Notes: generated by a model not told the origin, from the letters alone. 64,000 nucleotides of DNA from an uncultured Clostridia bacterium (GCA_947254025.1 CAMYBS010000005.1:23110-87109), one strand, 5' to 3'. Positions 23,949-32,850 are shown, numbered from the stretch's first letter. Numbers and translations are program-made.

Positions 23949-25667
23949 CTATTTAAAATATGAACAGTCGATAAAAGCTTTTTGATAGTTGTCATCATAA
24001 CTTAACTCCAAAAACTTTATCTTCTTGCTTAAACTCAAAAGATTTTTTCTCTTCTTCTTTGATAAAACTACACTGATCGCGCCATCAAGTGAAGTGTTCT
24101 TAAGATACGAAATCTTTTCTTCATCTATCTTTGGTATAAAGTAAGTGTTTAAAAGCATATCCTTTGATAAGTGATAACCAAACTGACCTGCAATGAATAA
24201 GTCATCAACTTCTTCAGCTCTCATGCCAAGCTTCTTGAACAATAATACTATCCCAGATAGTATTGCACTCTTTGATAGCTGAATGTTACGTATGTCCTTC
24301 TTAGTGATGTAGACATCTCCTAAGTCGATAACGCTCTTGCCATCAAGATCCTTTAAGAAAGTCCTTCGCTTATCATTTTCATCAAGGTCTTCTAGCTTTA
24401 CAAGCCTTCCCCTGTAATCAATTAGACCCACCTTAAGCGCCTCGCGTATAACAGCTAAAACACCAGAACCGCATATCGATTTTGCTCTTTGCTTACCTAT
24501 CACGACTATGTTTTTACTTCCACTATCAAGGTCAAAGAAAACATTTTCGATAGCGCCTAGCTCAGCTCTCGAACCAAACTCGATGTTCATACCTTCAAGT
24601 GCTGGACCTGCTGCGCAGCTACTTGCATAGTAGTGGTCTTTGTACTTTAAAACTAGCTCAGTATTAGTGCCTATATCCATAAACATGACGTTCTTGTCCA
24701 TGCTCTCTATGTCTATATGATTAACGCCACTTAGTATATCCGCACCGACGTATGACGAGATCGATGGTATAGTGAACGCCTTTGTATATCTTCCAAGTTT
24801 CATACCAATGTCTTTTGCATCTATCTCAAAATTAAAGTAGCTAACAATCTTGTATGGCGCCTCGCCAAGACTCGTCGGGTCGACACCCATAAGTATGTGC
24901 ATCATAACGGAGTTGGCTGAGAAGACTACTTCGTATAAACTATCTATATCCAAGCTGTGCTTATTAAATATTTTTACTATATTCTCCTCGATTGCCTTAG
25001 TGATCTGTTCTTGCATCTTGTATAAGTTGTCTTTTAGGTCGATGGCTGCGCTCATTCTTGACAAGACATCAAGCCCAAAACTTATTTGCGGATTAACAAA
25101 GGATGCTCTCTCTACAACTCTAGCACTACTTATATCAAGAACTGATATTGCAACACTTGTTGTGCCTATATCAACAGCAGCTGCATATATCTTGTCATTA
25201 CCTTCATCGCGGATTGCTATCACATCATCGTTTAGATATATCGCATGCTTTACACCCTTAGTAAAGTTTGTATTCTTTAATACATTGTATGAAATGTGAC
25301 CGAAGACCTTCTCATACTCATCTTCCCATGAAGTATCGGCATCTCTACTGTCTTCAAAGCTGTGAGTCTTCATAGTAAGAACCGACTCACTCGCATCAAA
25401 AGTATCTATATCTGAAGTAAGTAGGTTCTCTGCCTTAGCCTCATCAAAGAAATCAAGGCTTATGTCACTCTTAAGCTTGTACTGGCACGAAAGAACTACA
25501 TCTTCATGTGTGCCATCTATAATCCTAACTTTGCATTTCTTGCAAGTGCCCATACCATTGCACGGTGCTTCTATAAAGTAACCGTTCTCTCTTAGTACAT
25601 CTAAAAGAACGCTTTCCTCTTTTGCTTCGATTATGTTGTCATCACTAAGTATGTGAATTTTAGGCAT
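23949..25667 (-). CDS. Corrinoid activation protein (RACE type, [2Fe-2S] plus ASKHA domain)
   Basis: 572 residues. The N-terminal ferredoxin-like domain has Cys36, Cys42, Cys45 and Cys61 (CNGMGTCKKC then SCQ) for one [2Fe-2S] cluster. The rest is a DUF4445 ASKHA-fold ATP-binding domain with AAVDIGTTSVAISVLD, FMDIGTNTE and SICGSGV. Such proteins reactivate Co(II) corrinoid to Co(I) at the cost of ATP in methyltransferase systems. It overlaps the upstream methyltransferase gene by 8 bp and precedes the corrinoid protein gene by 9 bp. Confidence 0.93.
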   Translation of the reverse strand: MPKIHILSDDNIIEAKEESVLLDVLRENGYFIEAPCNGMGTCKKCKVRIIDGTHEDVVLSCQYKLKSDISLDFFDEAKAENLLTSDIDTFDASESVLTMKTHSFEDSRDADTSWEDEYEKVFGHISYNVLKNTNFTKGVKHAIYLNDDVIAIRDEGNDKIYAAAVDIGTTSVAISVLDISSARVVERASFVNPQISFGLDVLSRMSAAIDLKDNLYKMQEQITKAIEENIVKIFNKHSLDIDSLYEVVFSANSVMMHILMGVDPTSLGEAPYKIVSYFNFEIDAKDIGMKLGRYTKAFTIPSISSYVGADILSGVNHIDIESMDKNVMFMDIGTNTELVLKYKDHYYASSCAAGPALEGMNIEFGSRAELGAIENVFFDLDSGSKNIVVIGKQRAKSICGSGVLAVIREALKVGLIDYRGRLVKLEDLDENDKRRTFLKDLDGKSVIDLGDVYITKKDIRNIQLSKSAILSGIVLLFKKLGMRAEEVDDLFIAGQFGYHLSKDMLLNTYFIPKIDEEKISYLKNTSLDGAISVVLSKKKRKNLLSLSKKIKFLELSYDDNYQKAFIDCSYFK

Positions 25668-26661
25668 CTTCTACTCCCTTTAATATAGCTTTAACATTTT
25701 CAAGCGGCGATCCCATGCCAAGCCCACAGGCCGGAGCTATGATGTCAACACCGTCTTTGACTCTATTTTGAGCGACCTTGTAAACTTGATCAGCTCTGTT
25801 ATTTTCTATTAAATATGTCGACACGTTACCCATGACAGGTTTGTGTATATATTTTTTTGCATTCTTTAGATTAACCATGGCATCAAAGGAGAATGCCTCT
25901 GCGTGAATCTCATCAACTATATCGATAACGCTCCTCATATTGCCACAGATATGAACTATAATAGGCACCTCTTTATGTGCTTTGATCTTGTCTATGATGT
26001 AGTTGACATAGTGTATTAGATACTCTTTAAAGTACTTTGGTCCAAGTATCTCTGCTGTGCCGCTTGGGTCTGCGATAGCTATAAGGTCGGCTCCTGCATC
26101 GACCTCTTTAATCGCAAGCTCAGCAATCTTATCTGATATATAAGTCATGAATTCTTCAAAAACTTCTTTGTTCTTCTTTAGTCCAACGTAGATTTCCTTT
26201 GCATCAACAAGGCTTGTTGCAACTGAGAACGGTCCTGTTATATTACCAATGACTGGTATGGTATCATTCTTTAAAATTTTAATCGCTCCTATCAGGGCGT
26301 CTTCTCTATTAAAATCAACCTTGACATGCTTAAGCTTATCTAGATCAAGCTTGTCCATTGCATACTCAACTATGTGTGCTTCTTCGCAGTTATTACCATA
26401 AACGCATTTTGATCCTAGCATCTCTGACTCAACACTCATACAGAATGGCACTGCGTAGTTCTCAAACAGATTTTCTTCAACAACTAGCTTCGATAGCTTT
26501 GCCATCTCTTCTGCGTCTGAGTTTGCTTTTGCAAAATCAATGCCGTGCTTTTCTATAAGCTCAGTTACACATGGATTCATCATGCCGCCTGGACATATAA
26601 CAGCAGGTCTGTCTGCCTTCTCTCCACTAAGTATCTTTAGTAGTCTTTCTTTCTTATTCAT
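25660..26661 (-). CDS. UroD-family corrinoid methyltransferase, MtaA-like
   Basis: 333-residue TIM-barrel protein of the uroporphyrinogen decarboxylase superfamily, MtaA/MtbA branch. Predicted zinc ligands are His237 and Cys239 (VHICGN) and Cys312 (PACGLGMGSP). Other family motifs are NITGPFSVA and ADPSGTAEILGPKYF. MtaA-type enzymes move a methyl group from the corrinoid protein to a thiol; bacteria lack coenzyme M in general, so the acceptor is unknown. Overlaps of 8 bp on both sides show tight coupling with the companion UroD-like gene and the activator gene. Confidence 0.87.
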   Translation of the reverse strand: MNKKERLLKILSGEKADRPAVICPGGMMNPCVTELIEKHGIDFAKANSDAEEMAKLSKLVVEENLFENYAVPFCMSVESEMLGSKCVYGNNCEEAHIVEYAMDKLDLDKLKHVKVDFNREDALIGAIKILKNDTIPVIGNITGPFSVATSLVDAKEIYVGLKKNKEVFEEFMTYISDKIAELAIKEVDAGADLIAIADPSGTAEILGPKYFKEYLIHYVNYIIDKIKAHKEVPIIVHICGNMRSVIDIVDEIHAEAFSFDAMVNLKNAKKYIHKPVMGNVSTYLIENNRADQVYKVAQNRVKDGVDIIAPACGLGMGSPLENVKAILKGVEDA

Positions 26662-27475
26662 AATTCCCCCCTAATACTGTAATCGTTCTAACATTAGCTA
26701 AAATCTTAAAGCATCTATTACTAAAGAGTCTGTAAGACGAACTTAACAGCGCTTCTTGATAAGTCATCTTATCAGTCTCTACTTTGATTTCATTAAATAG
26801 TCCTAGGTCTGACAATGCAAAGCCGAGCTTAGGACATATATGTATCTTAAAGTTTGTATACTGCAATATGTCATTAATAAGTGGAAAGTAGAAATCATTC
26901 ACTAGCTCTTTAACAATCTTGGGTCCTAGCGTCTCAACACTAAGTAGCGGGTCAGCAAGACATATAATCTTTACCTTCTTTTCATCAAGATGTGCTAGTA
27001 AGTCTAAAACGTTTCGTCTATAGTATGCATAAATTTTTTCTTTATCAAGCTTCTTTCTAAAAGCTAATAGCAGCTTCGATATATCTATCACTTGTGATAA
27101 GAAGGACAAAAGACCATTAAGCTTAAAACAAATAGGAGCCTCTTCACCTGCCATAGCTTTTTGCATACAAGTAAAGTGCTCCAAATTAAAATTAAAATCT
27201 TTTAACTTGTATAGTTCATCTAAATCATTAAGTTCAACAAATCTTCTAAGATTAGCATCCTTGTCAAGCATCATGCCGGCAAGTTCACCTTCAAGAGTGC
27301 CTGCAATAGGATAAAAAATTGCAGCAAAACCAAGGCTCATTCTTTGAGCTACTTCTCTATACATCTTAGCATCACTGAACAAGTCTTCTTCTTTAATATT
27401 CAAATTCAAATCAGTATACTCTTTCTCGTTAGTTGCAGTACAAGAGTACACTCTAATATCTCCTATCTTTTTCAC
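26654..27475 (-). CDS. Divergent UroD-like companion protein
   Basis: 273 residues from the GTG at 27475. It is a shortened, divergent relative of the downstream protein: LADPLLSVETLGPKIVKEL mirrors ADPSGTAEILGPKYFKEY, KIHICPKLG keeps the His-x-Cys pair (His212, Cys214) and a later NRCFKIL holds Cys255. The N-terminal part matches poorly. The frame extends to a TTG at 27520, but that segment contains a good promoter (27492-27520), so the shorter form is chosen. It is first in the corrinoid operon. A role as second methyltransferase or as a non-catalytic partner is possible. Confidence 0.68.
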   Translation of the reverse strand: MKKIGDIRVYSCTATNEKEYTDLNLNIKEEDLFSDAKMYREVAQRMSLGFAAIFYPIAGTLEGELAGMMLDKDANLRRFVELNDLDELYKLKDFNFNLEHFTCMQKAMAGEEAPICFKLNGLLSFLSQVIDISKLLLAFRKKLDKEKIYAYYRRNVLDLLAHLDEKKVKIICLADPLLSVETLGPKIVKELVNDFYFPLINDILQYTNFKIHICPKLGFALSDLGLFNEIKVETDKMTYQEALLSSSYRLFSNRCFKILANVRTITVLGGNYE

Positions 27476-27491
27476 GCCCTCACCAGCAAAT

Positions 27492-27520
27492 ATTATATAA
27501 CAGCTTTGTGAATTGCGCAA
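27492..27520 (-). promoter_or_regulatory. Promoter of the corrinoid operon
   Basis: TTGCGC (27515-27520, minus), 17 bp, TATAAT (27492-27497). The start site would be near 27485, ten bases before the GTG start. It shows the six-gene operon is transcribed separately from the upstream UroD gene. Confidence 0.75.
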
Positions 27521-27554
27521 ACATATGTATTTAAGTGGTATTCATGAAATTTAT

Positions 27555-27593
27555 ACAATAAAAATGTGCATATAGCATTGCTACACGCACATT
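27555..27593 (-). terminator. Terminator between the two UroD transcription units
   Basis: Stem AATGTGC/GCACATT with inner GTAGC/GCTAT pairing (27563-27593) followed on the minus strand by TTTATT. It ends the capA-UroD operon. Confidence 0.75.
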
Positions 27594-27637
27594 AATTCAG
27601 TAAATTATTTCTAATGTCCAAAGTCTATAAAAAAATA

Positions 27638-28705
27638 TTATATAAATTTAGATGTATCCATTGGCAACTTGCCGTAATACCTACCCCACTTCATAAAGGA
27701 GTCGATGTTCTCTATAGGGCTGTTCTTTGGTATTTGACATCCAGTACATAAGATGTAACCTTTTGGTGAGTCCCAAGCCTTTGCAACACACTTCTTCACT
27801 TCTTCCTTGATGATGTCATCGTTACCTAAGTAGATCGCGTCAACTGGTGGCACGTTACCTGTGATAACAACCTTGTCACCCATTATCCTCTTCGCTTCCT
27901 CAAGGTCCTCACAGTTGTCGATAGAGAAGTTACCTACACCGGCACTAACAACATCTTCCCATATGTCTTTACTCTTGCCGCATATGTGTATAGTTGGTGC
28001 GCCTCCACAATACTTCTTTACGTCTTCAACATTTCTCTTGAAGTATGGTAGTGAGAACTCTCTATATTGTGCAGGTCTAATCATAGATGTCGATGATACA
28101 GGGTCGCAAAAACCTGTTCCGAAACCAATCTTACCAAGTGCCTTGATATACTCAGCGTTGTTCTTTGTAATGATGTCCATAAGTCTATGGAAAGCATCCT
28201 TCTTCTTAACTATCCATCTAAGCATGTTCTCAGTGCCAAGTACTGAGGCAGCTACTGTGAATGGCGCAGTCATCGATGCACCTATATCTGCTACATCGCC
28301 AAGAGCGTCTCTAAGCTTTTCAAGTGCTTCAAGTAGTACGTGTAGGTGACCATCCTTCCACGGATCAACAAGCTCAAGCTTATCGATGTCCTCTTCTGTT
28401 TTGACAACTGGCTCTCTTAAGTTTGAAATGTTGTCATCAGGGTAGTTCATAACTGAGCCCATGGCTTCAGCCATACCTCTTAGTGTTGTAGAGACACAGA
28501 TGTTGTCGTGGTGGAAGCGATTGAATAAAGCGATCTCAGTTTCAGTTATTACATCTGATGATGTGTAATAATCGTTTGTCTTCTTACCTATATACCATGC
28601 CATAGTAACCCCCATATCTGGCACTACAGGTATCCTGTCAATTGCTTCGCCCTTTGAAAAGGCAATCATCCTTTCTTTTGGTGTCATTTCATCATCAAAA
28701 TACAT
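27638..28705 (-). CDS. UroD-family methyltransferase
   Basis: 355-residue TIM-barrel protein of the uroporphyrinogen decarboxylase superfamily. His240 and Cys242 (IHICGK) and Cys320/Cys323 (LCTGCQIP) form a likely zinc site; DPVSSTSMIRPAQY and TAPFTVAA are family features. It is closer to methyltransferase I type proteins (substrate:corrinoid) than to heme-pathway HemE, which lacks the His-x-Cys site. It ends just before the corrinoid operon but is transcribed with the capA gene upstream (11-bp gap). It probably demethylates the pathway substrate (inference). Confidence 0.83.
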   Translation of the reverse strand: MYFDDEMTPKERMIAFSKGEAIDRIPVVPDMGVTMAWYIGKKTNDYYTSSDVITETEIALFNRFHHDNICVSTTLRGMAEAMGSVMNYPDDNISNLREPVVKTEEDIDKLELVDPWKDGHLHVLLEALEKLRDALGDVADIGASMTAPFTVAASVLGTENMLRWIVKKKDAFHRLMDIITKNNAEYIKALGKIGFGTGFCDPVSSTSMIRPAQYREFSLPYFKRNVEDVKKYCGGAPTIHICGKSKDIWEDVVSAGVGNFSIDNCEDLEEAKRIMGDKVVITGNVPPVDAIYLGNDDIIKEEVKKCVAKAWDSPKGYILCTGCQIPKNSPIENIDSFMKWGRYYGKLPMDTSKFI

Positions 28706-28716
28706 TAAACCATCTC

Positions 28717-29901
28717 CTATTTATATATTTTATTAAAATCGTTCAGACTTTCTACTAACTTTGACTTGATTTGATTAAATCTTTCGACCTTGATCTTGCC
28801 ATCAAGAGCCTCTTTAACTGGGATTATGTTATAGTGCGCTCTGCCTTGAGTTACATACTTGTCAACCCATAGTGGATGCGCTTCAAACTTTGCAACGCTT
28901 GTGCCCTTAGCATCCTTCTTCAAAACAACTTCCATCATAAGTTCGTTCTCGCTATATCTCTGGCCCATGGCCTCACGTCTCTGATTAGATATGAAGTTAC
29001 CCATAGAGTAGCAGACGTATGTCTTCTTGCCATTTGCTTCAATGACTTCAGACTTTTGTATTACATGTGGGTGCGAACCTAAAACTACATCTATACCAAG
29101 CTCGTTAAGCTCTTTTGCGATTTTTTCTTGCCATGCGCTCGGCTTTAATTGATACTCGTTGCCCCAGTGTACGTATATCACCTTGAAGTCGACATCATTC
29201 TCATTCATAAACTCTACATCTTTCTTAATCTTATCCATGTCGATGAAGTTTATCGCATAAGCCTTGTCCGTGCCTTGAACCTTCTTCTCAAATCCATTGA
29301 TGGAGAAAGTATACGCGCTGATACCAAGCTTGATGCCACTCACTTCTTTAATAAGCGGCATATTGTTTGCATCCTTGTATGTGCCAACACTCTCCATACC
29401 ATAGCTCTTAATCGTGTCTATGGTCTTGTTGACACCTGCAAAACCTTTATCAAAAGCGTGATTATTCGATGTTGATATGATGTCAAATCCCTGCTTCTTA
29501 ATCGACTCAATACTCTCTATAGGAGATGAAAACATAGGATAAGTTGTGTACCTACCATCAACAGAGACAGTCGACTCGTAGTTAAGCATAGCAAGGTCTG
29601 CGTCCTTAAAGTGCGGTAAGTATTTAAAATATTCATCAAAATTGTAAGTGCCATCACTTTGCTTTGCGCCTCTTAGCTGAGGGCCATGCAGCATATAGTC
29701 ACCCGCTGCAAATATCTTGATCTCGCTATCGATAGAAGGCTCCTTTTTCTTAATCTCAATGATGGGTATCTCTTTTACATCATGAACATAAGTTAAGCTA
29801 GCTCCATCGTTTGCCGGCTTTGCTGCATGATTACATGTTATAGGTCCTAAGACTATGTTTATAAGGCAGATAAGAAAGATGGTGCATTGTCTAAAAAACA
29901 T
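28717..29901 (-). CDS. CapA family protein (metallophosphatase fold)
   Basis: 394 residues with an N-terminal hydrophobic segment (about residues 5-22, containing a cysteine that is not a standard lipobox). The CapA/PgsA domain shows FAAGDYMLHGP, NYESTVS, STSNNHAFDKG, YVHWGNEY and LGSHPHVIQ, the metallophosphoesterase-like core. CapA proteins take part in poly-gamma-glutamate or capsule synthesis in Bacillus, but many relatives have no known role. It lies 1 bp from the DUF5317 gene and 11 bp from the UroD gene in one operon. Confidence 0.88.
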   Translation of the reverse strand: MFFRQCTIFLICLINIVLGPITCNHAAKPANDGASLTYVHDVKEIPIIEIKKKEPSIDSEIKIFAAGDYMLHGPQLRGAKQSDGTYNFDEYFKYLPHFKDADLAMLNYESTVSVDGRYTTYPMFSSPIESIESIKKQGFDIISTSNNHAFDKGFAGVNKTIDTIKSYGMESVGTYKDANNMPLIKEVSGIKLGISAYTFSINGFEKKVQGTDKAYAINFIDMDKIKKDVEFMNENDVDFKVIYVHWGNEYQLKPSAWQEKIAKELNELGIDVVLGSHPHVIQKSEVIEANGKKTYVCYSMGNFISNQRREAMGQRYSENELMMEVVLKKDAKGTSVAKFEAHPLWVDKYVTQGRAHYNIIPVKEALDGKIKVERFNQIKSKLVESLNDFNKIYK

Positions 29902-29902
29902 C

Positions 29903-30463
29903 TTACGACCTCCTCTTCATCACATCTTCTACAAGCATAAATAAGCCTATTGACAAAAATACATCACCTATGCTTAGTACAGTTCTAAGTCCTGTGAACT
30001 TAAATACAGGTATAGTATCTGCTAAAACATTAAACGCTTTGCCACTCACAGCAAGCGTGTGCGTCATAGACATCGACTTTTCTAATACAGCTAATTCATT
30101 AGCAGAGCCAAGATATACTAAAGCGTCCTTCACTACCGGCATAAGCCCTAAGTAGTTTATCATTGCAATTAAATTTAATGCAAGACCTAAGGCAATGATG
30201 TTGAAGGCAAAGTACTTGTTGTTTGCAATAGAAAAAAATATCAATACAAAAAATGTAAATATATTAAGATATGGATATATCATTATAAGCTCGCGTCTAT
30301 AAATAAAGTTAAACCTCGTTACATATACAAGGACTGCTATGTTTATAATGACTGTTATCAATAAAAAGAACAGATATCTTAAATTTACTCTGAATAAATT
30401 ATTTATCTTGCCGCCATTGATTAATGATACTAATACGGCGAATATAATTATGAATAGTGCCAT
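29903..30463 (-). CDS. DUF5317-type membrane protein
   Basis: 186 residues with about six membrane segments. It starts with hydrophobic ALFIIIFAVLVSLINGGKI and ends with TVLSIGDVFLSIGLFMLVED, a pattern I associate with DUF5317. No catalytic motif is visible. It lies between the hypothetical helical membrane protein gene and capA with 1-bp gaps, so a cell-envelope role is likely. Confidence 0.6.
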   Translation of the reverse strand: MALFIIIFAVLVSLINGGKINNLFRVNLRYLFFLLITVIINIAVLVYVTRFNFIYRRELIMIYPYLNIFTFFVLIFFSIANNKYFAFNIIALGLALNLIAMINYLGLMPVVKDALVYLGSANELAVLEKSMSMTHTLAVSGKAFNVLADTIPVFKFTGLRTVLSIGDVFLSIGLFMLVEDVMKRRS

Positions 30464-30464
30464 C

Positions 30465-30989
30465 TTACACCTCTTTCTTGTCTTTTATGAGTAGTCTTTC
30501 AATTTCAAAGTTAAGCCTATCTCTTATGTATATAGCGTAGAGCTTCTTCTCATTTGCCTTAGTATAGTAGACACTAAAAATCATAGCAACAGCCATGGCG
30601 CTCATTGCAAAGGCAAAGAAAGTCTTTAGTGTAACGCCAAATATCTTCTCAACGTCGAAGTACTTGAGGGACTTCGTTGTTAGGAAAAATGTCGCAAGTG
30701 ACACAGCAACAGGTAGCAAGACCCTTGACAGTGGTGCAATGAAGCTTCTAAAGTCAACAGCCTTGTACTTAGTTTCTAAGAAGACACTTATCTTAGATGC
30801 ACTTAGGTTTAGTGACTTCACTAAGTCGTCATCGTATACAAAGACATCACTTACAATCTCACGCAGTGCATCCTCTTTGACCTTGCCATATATCTTCTTC
30901 TTAAGCCTTCCATCGCCCGACCAAAACAGCGACCTTATCTCTTCTTCAAATTCAATTTTATACTTCTCAATACATTCTTTCGTTTGCAT
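30465..30989 (-). CDS. Membrane protein of unknown function
   Basis: 174 residues from the ATG at 30989. An N-terminal charged region (about 85 residues) is followed by two membrane segments and a basic C-terminal tail. The frame extends to 31034, but those codons contain the -10 box at 31011-31016; the ATG at 30989 follows GAGGAG at proper distance. Not recognised as a known family. First gene of a four-gene operon with the DUF5317, capA and UroD genes. Confidence 0.65.
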   Translation of the reverse strand: MQTKECIEKYKIEFEEEIRSLFWSGDGRLKKKIYGKVKEDALREIVSDVFVYDDDLVKSLNLSASKISVFLETKYKAVDFRSFIAPLSRVLLPVAVSLATFFLTTKSLKYFDVEKIFGVTLKTFFAFAMSAMAVAMIFSVYYTKANEKKLYAIYIRDRLNFEIERLLIKDKKEV

Positions 30990-31010
30990 ATCAATCTCCT
31001 CACTCATTAT

Positions 31011-31019
31011 ATTATAACA
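31011..31019 (-). promoter_or_regulatory. Promoter -10 of the capA-UroD operon
   Basis: Minus strand TGT-TATAAT (TATAAT at 31011-31016), an extended -10 with a weak -35. It fixes the downstream start codon at 30989. Confidence 0.55.
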
Positions 31020-31113
31020 TATATTAAGAGACATGCCATTAAAGAATAATCAATACATAAAGCTCTTAATATAAACTATGTCTATCTATATTATAACACA
31101 AAAATTATAGTAC

Positions 31114-31142
31114 AAAAAAACTGAGCCAACACTAGCTCAGTT
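31114..31142 (-). terminator. Terminator of the yitT-family gene
   Basis: Perfect stem AACTGAGC/GCTCAGTT (31119-31126, 31135-31142) followed by at least five T residues on the minus strand. Confidence 0.88.
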
Positions 31143-31159
31143 ATATATACAATATTAAC

Positions 31160-32053
31160 TTAGATAAATCTTCTCCACTTCTCTCCGAGTATTTCGTTTG
31201 CGCTGCTCGTTACAACGAAGGCTGTTGGATCAGCGTCGTTAACGAACTCCTTAAGTCTTATATACTCACGTGTTGAAACTGCTGTTTGTATAAGTACGTT
31301 GTCCTTCTTTGTATAGGCGCCCTTGTATGGTATAAGGTTTGCAGATCTATCAAGGTCTTCTATGATAAACTTAGACACAAGCTCTACCTCTTTAGTGTTG
31401 ATGTAGCAAAGCTTACTTGTGTTAAGGCCACTGATGGTGATGCTAATAACAGCTCCATTGATTATAACGCCCATAACTGAGTATAAAAAGATATTCATAC
31501 CAAAGGCGGATCCTGCGAAGAATGATACGACTAGGTCTGCCATTAGGCAGCCTATGCCTAGGTCGAGTCCCAAGAACTTTTGCAATATCTTAGCAACTAT
31601 GTCTGTACCACCTGTCGATGTATACTGATTAAGTACCATGCCCACACCGATGCCTTGTATAATCATACCAAGTGTGATTACTAGAAATAGGTCATCTGAT
31701 AGCGGCTTTGGATTTGGAAATATTATTTCAAAGAGCCAAACAAGACCTGAAAGTGCAAGTGTAACTACGATTGTTTTAGTACCGAAGTCCTTGCCTATGA
31801 AGATGAAGCCCATGATGAATAAGACTATGTTGACTAAGATAAACAGTGGCCCAACGCCAAGTGGTATGTAGTGACTAAGTACGATTGCTATACCTGATGC
31901 GCCTCCTGATGTTAGGTTAGACGGCACTAGAAAGAAATGTATCGCCGACGCAACAAGTAGTATACCGATGATGATAAGCACTACCTCTTTCACTGTGTAC
32001 TTGTGCTGTATCTTATCCCTCTTTAAATTTTTTTCTTCATTAATTATGTTCAT
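31160..32053 (-). CDS. YitT family membrane protein
   Basis: 297 residues. Five to six N-terminal membrane helices with LTSGGASGIAIVLSHY, GIGVGMVLNQYTSTGGTDIVAKIL form the YitT membrane domain. The C-terminal cytoplasmic DUF2179 domain follows (about residues 215-290, including YTKKDNVLIQTAVSTREYIRLK and ADPTAFV). YitT proteins are widespread in Firmicutes and of unknown transport function. A single-gene unit with a consensus-like promoter and its own terminator. Confidence 0.9.
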   Translation of the reverse strand: MNIINEEKNLKRDKIQHKYTVKEVVLIIIGILLVASAIHFFLVPSNLTSGGASGIAIVLSHYIPLGVGPLFILVNIVLFIMGFIFIGKDFGTKTIVVTLALSGLVWLFEIIFPNPKPLSDDLFLVITLGMIIQGIGVGMVLNQYTSTGGTDIVAKILQKFLGLDLGIGCLMADLVVSFFAGSAFGMNIFLYSVMGVIINGAVISITISGLNTSKLCYINTKEVELVSKFIIEDLDRSANLIPYKGAYTKKDNVLIQTAVSTREYIRLKEFVNDADPTAFVVTSSANEILGEKWRRFI

Positions 32054-32108
32054 AGTTTACCCCTTTTCTATAAATAAATTTAATAATATTCTTTTGAACG
32101 TGACATCA

Positions 32109-32137
32109 ATTATACCACAATATGAGTGCGTCTTCAA
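32109..32137 (-). promoter_or_regulatory. yitT-family promoter
   Basis: TTGAAG (32132-32137, minus), 17 bp, TATAAT (32109-32114), with TGTGG immediately before the -10. Confidence 0.75.
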
Positions 32138-32191
32138 GCATTTTAATTGATATTTGCAATAATATTTGCAAGATATATATGACTGTGTTCC

Positions 32192-32220
32192 TTTACAAAA
32201 AATTTTATTTGATATATAAT
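32192..32220 (+). promoter_or_regulatory. Rubrerythrin promoter
   Basis: TTTACA (32192-32197), 17 bp, TATAAT (32215-32220). The ribosome site is a run of five G residues before the ATG at 32250. Confidence 0.75.
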
Positions 32221-32249
32221 GGACACATCATAAAAAAGGGGGTAATTTT

Positions 32250-32831
32250 ATGAAATTAAAAGGTACTAAGACTTGCGAAAATCTTATGAAGTCATTCGTA
32301 AACGAATCACAAGCTTCAATAAGATATGGCTACTACGCATCGCAAGCAAAGAAAGATGGTTATGTGCAAATACAAAACATCTTCTTAGAAACATCACAAA
32401 ACGAAGAGCAACATGCTAAGAGGTTCTACAAGTTCTTAAAGGACGAGCTTGATGGAGAGATGATCGAGGCATGTGGAACTTATCCAGTAGCACTACAAGA
32501 CACACTAGCTAACTTAAAGGCTGCTGCAGAAGGCGAAAATGAAGAGTGGACAACTGTATATCCAGAGTTTGCCAAAATTGCTAAAGAAGAAGGCTTTAAT
32601 GAGATAGCCGCTGTCTTTACACACATAGGTGAAGTCGAAAAAGCTCACTACAACAGATACAAAAAGCTTATCGAGAACATCGAAGCTGGTAAGGTATTTA
32701 AAAGAGGCGACGTTTACATATGGAAGTGCTTAAACTGTGGTTACCTATATGAAGGTAAGGAAGCACCTAAAAAGTGCCCTGCATGTGATCACCCACAAGC
32801 ACACTTCGAAATCTTCGTTGAGAATTACTAA
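32250..32831 (+). CDS. rbr: Rubrerythrin
   Basis: 193-residue peroxide reductase of anaerobes, acting in the cytoplasm. The N-terminal ferritin-like di-iron domain has the ExxH motifs NEEQHAKRF and GEVEKAHYNRY. The C-terminal rubredoxin domain carries CLNC and CPAC (Cys160, Cys163, Cys176, Cys179) binding one iron. Full family length. It is monocistronic with its own promoter and terminator. Electron donors would be a rubredoxin reductase encoded elsewhere. Confidence 0.97.
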   Translation: MKLKGTKTCENLMKSFVNESQASIRYGYYASQAKKDGYVQIQNIFLETSQNEEQHAKRFYKFLKDELDGEMIEACGTYPVALQDTLANLKAAAEGENEEWTTVYPEFAKIAKEEGFNEIAAVFTHIGEVEKAHYNRYKKLIENIEAGKVFKRGDVYIWKCLNCGYLYEGKEAPKKCPACDHPQAHFEIFVENY

Positions 32832-32850
32832 AATTTAATTTAAGCAAAAA

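Noticed and set aside
27638-28705. HemE (uroporphyrinogen decarboxylase of heme synthesis)
   Set aside because: It has the His-x-Cys and Cys pattern of zinc methyltransferases and lies beside corrinoid genes; no heme genes are present.
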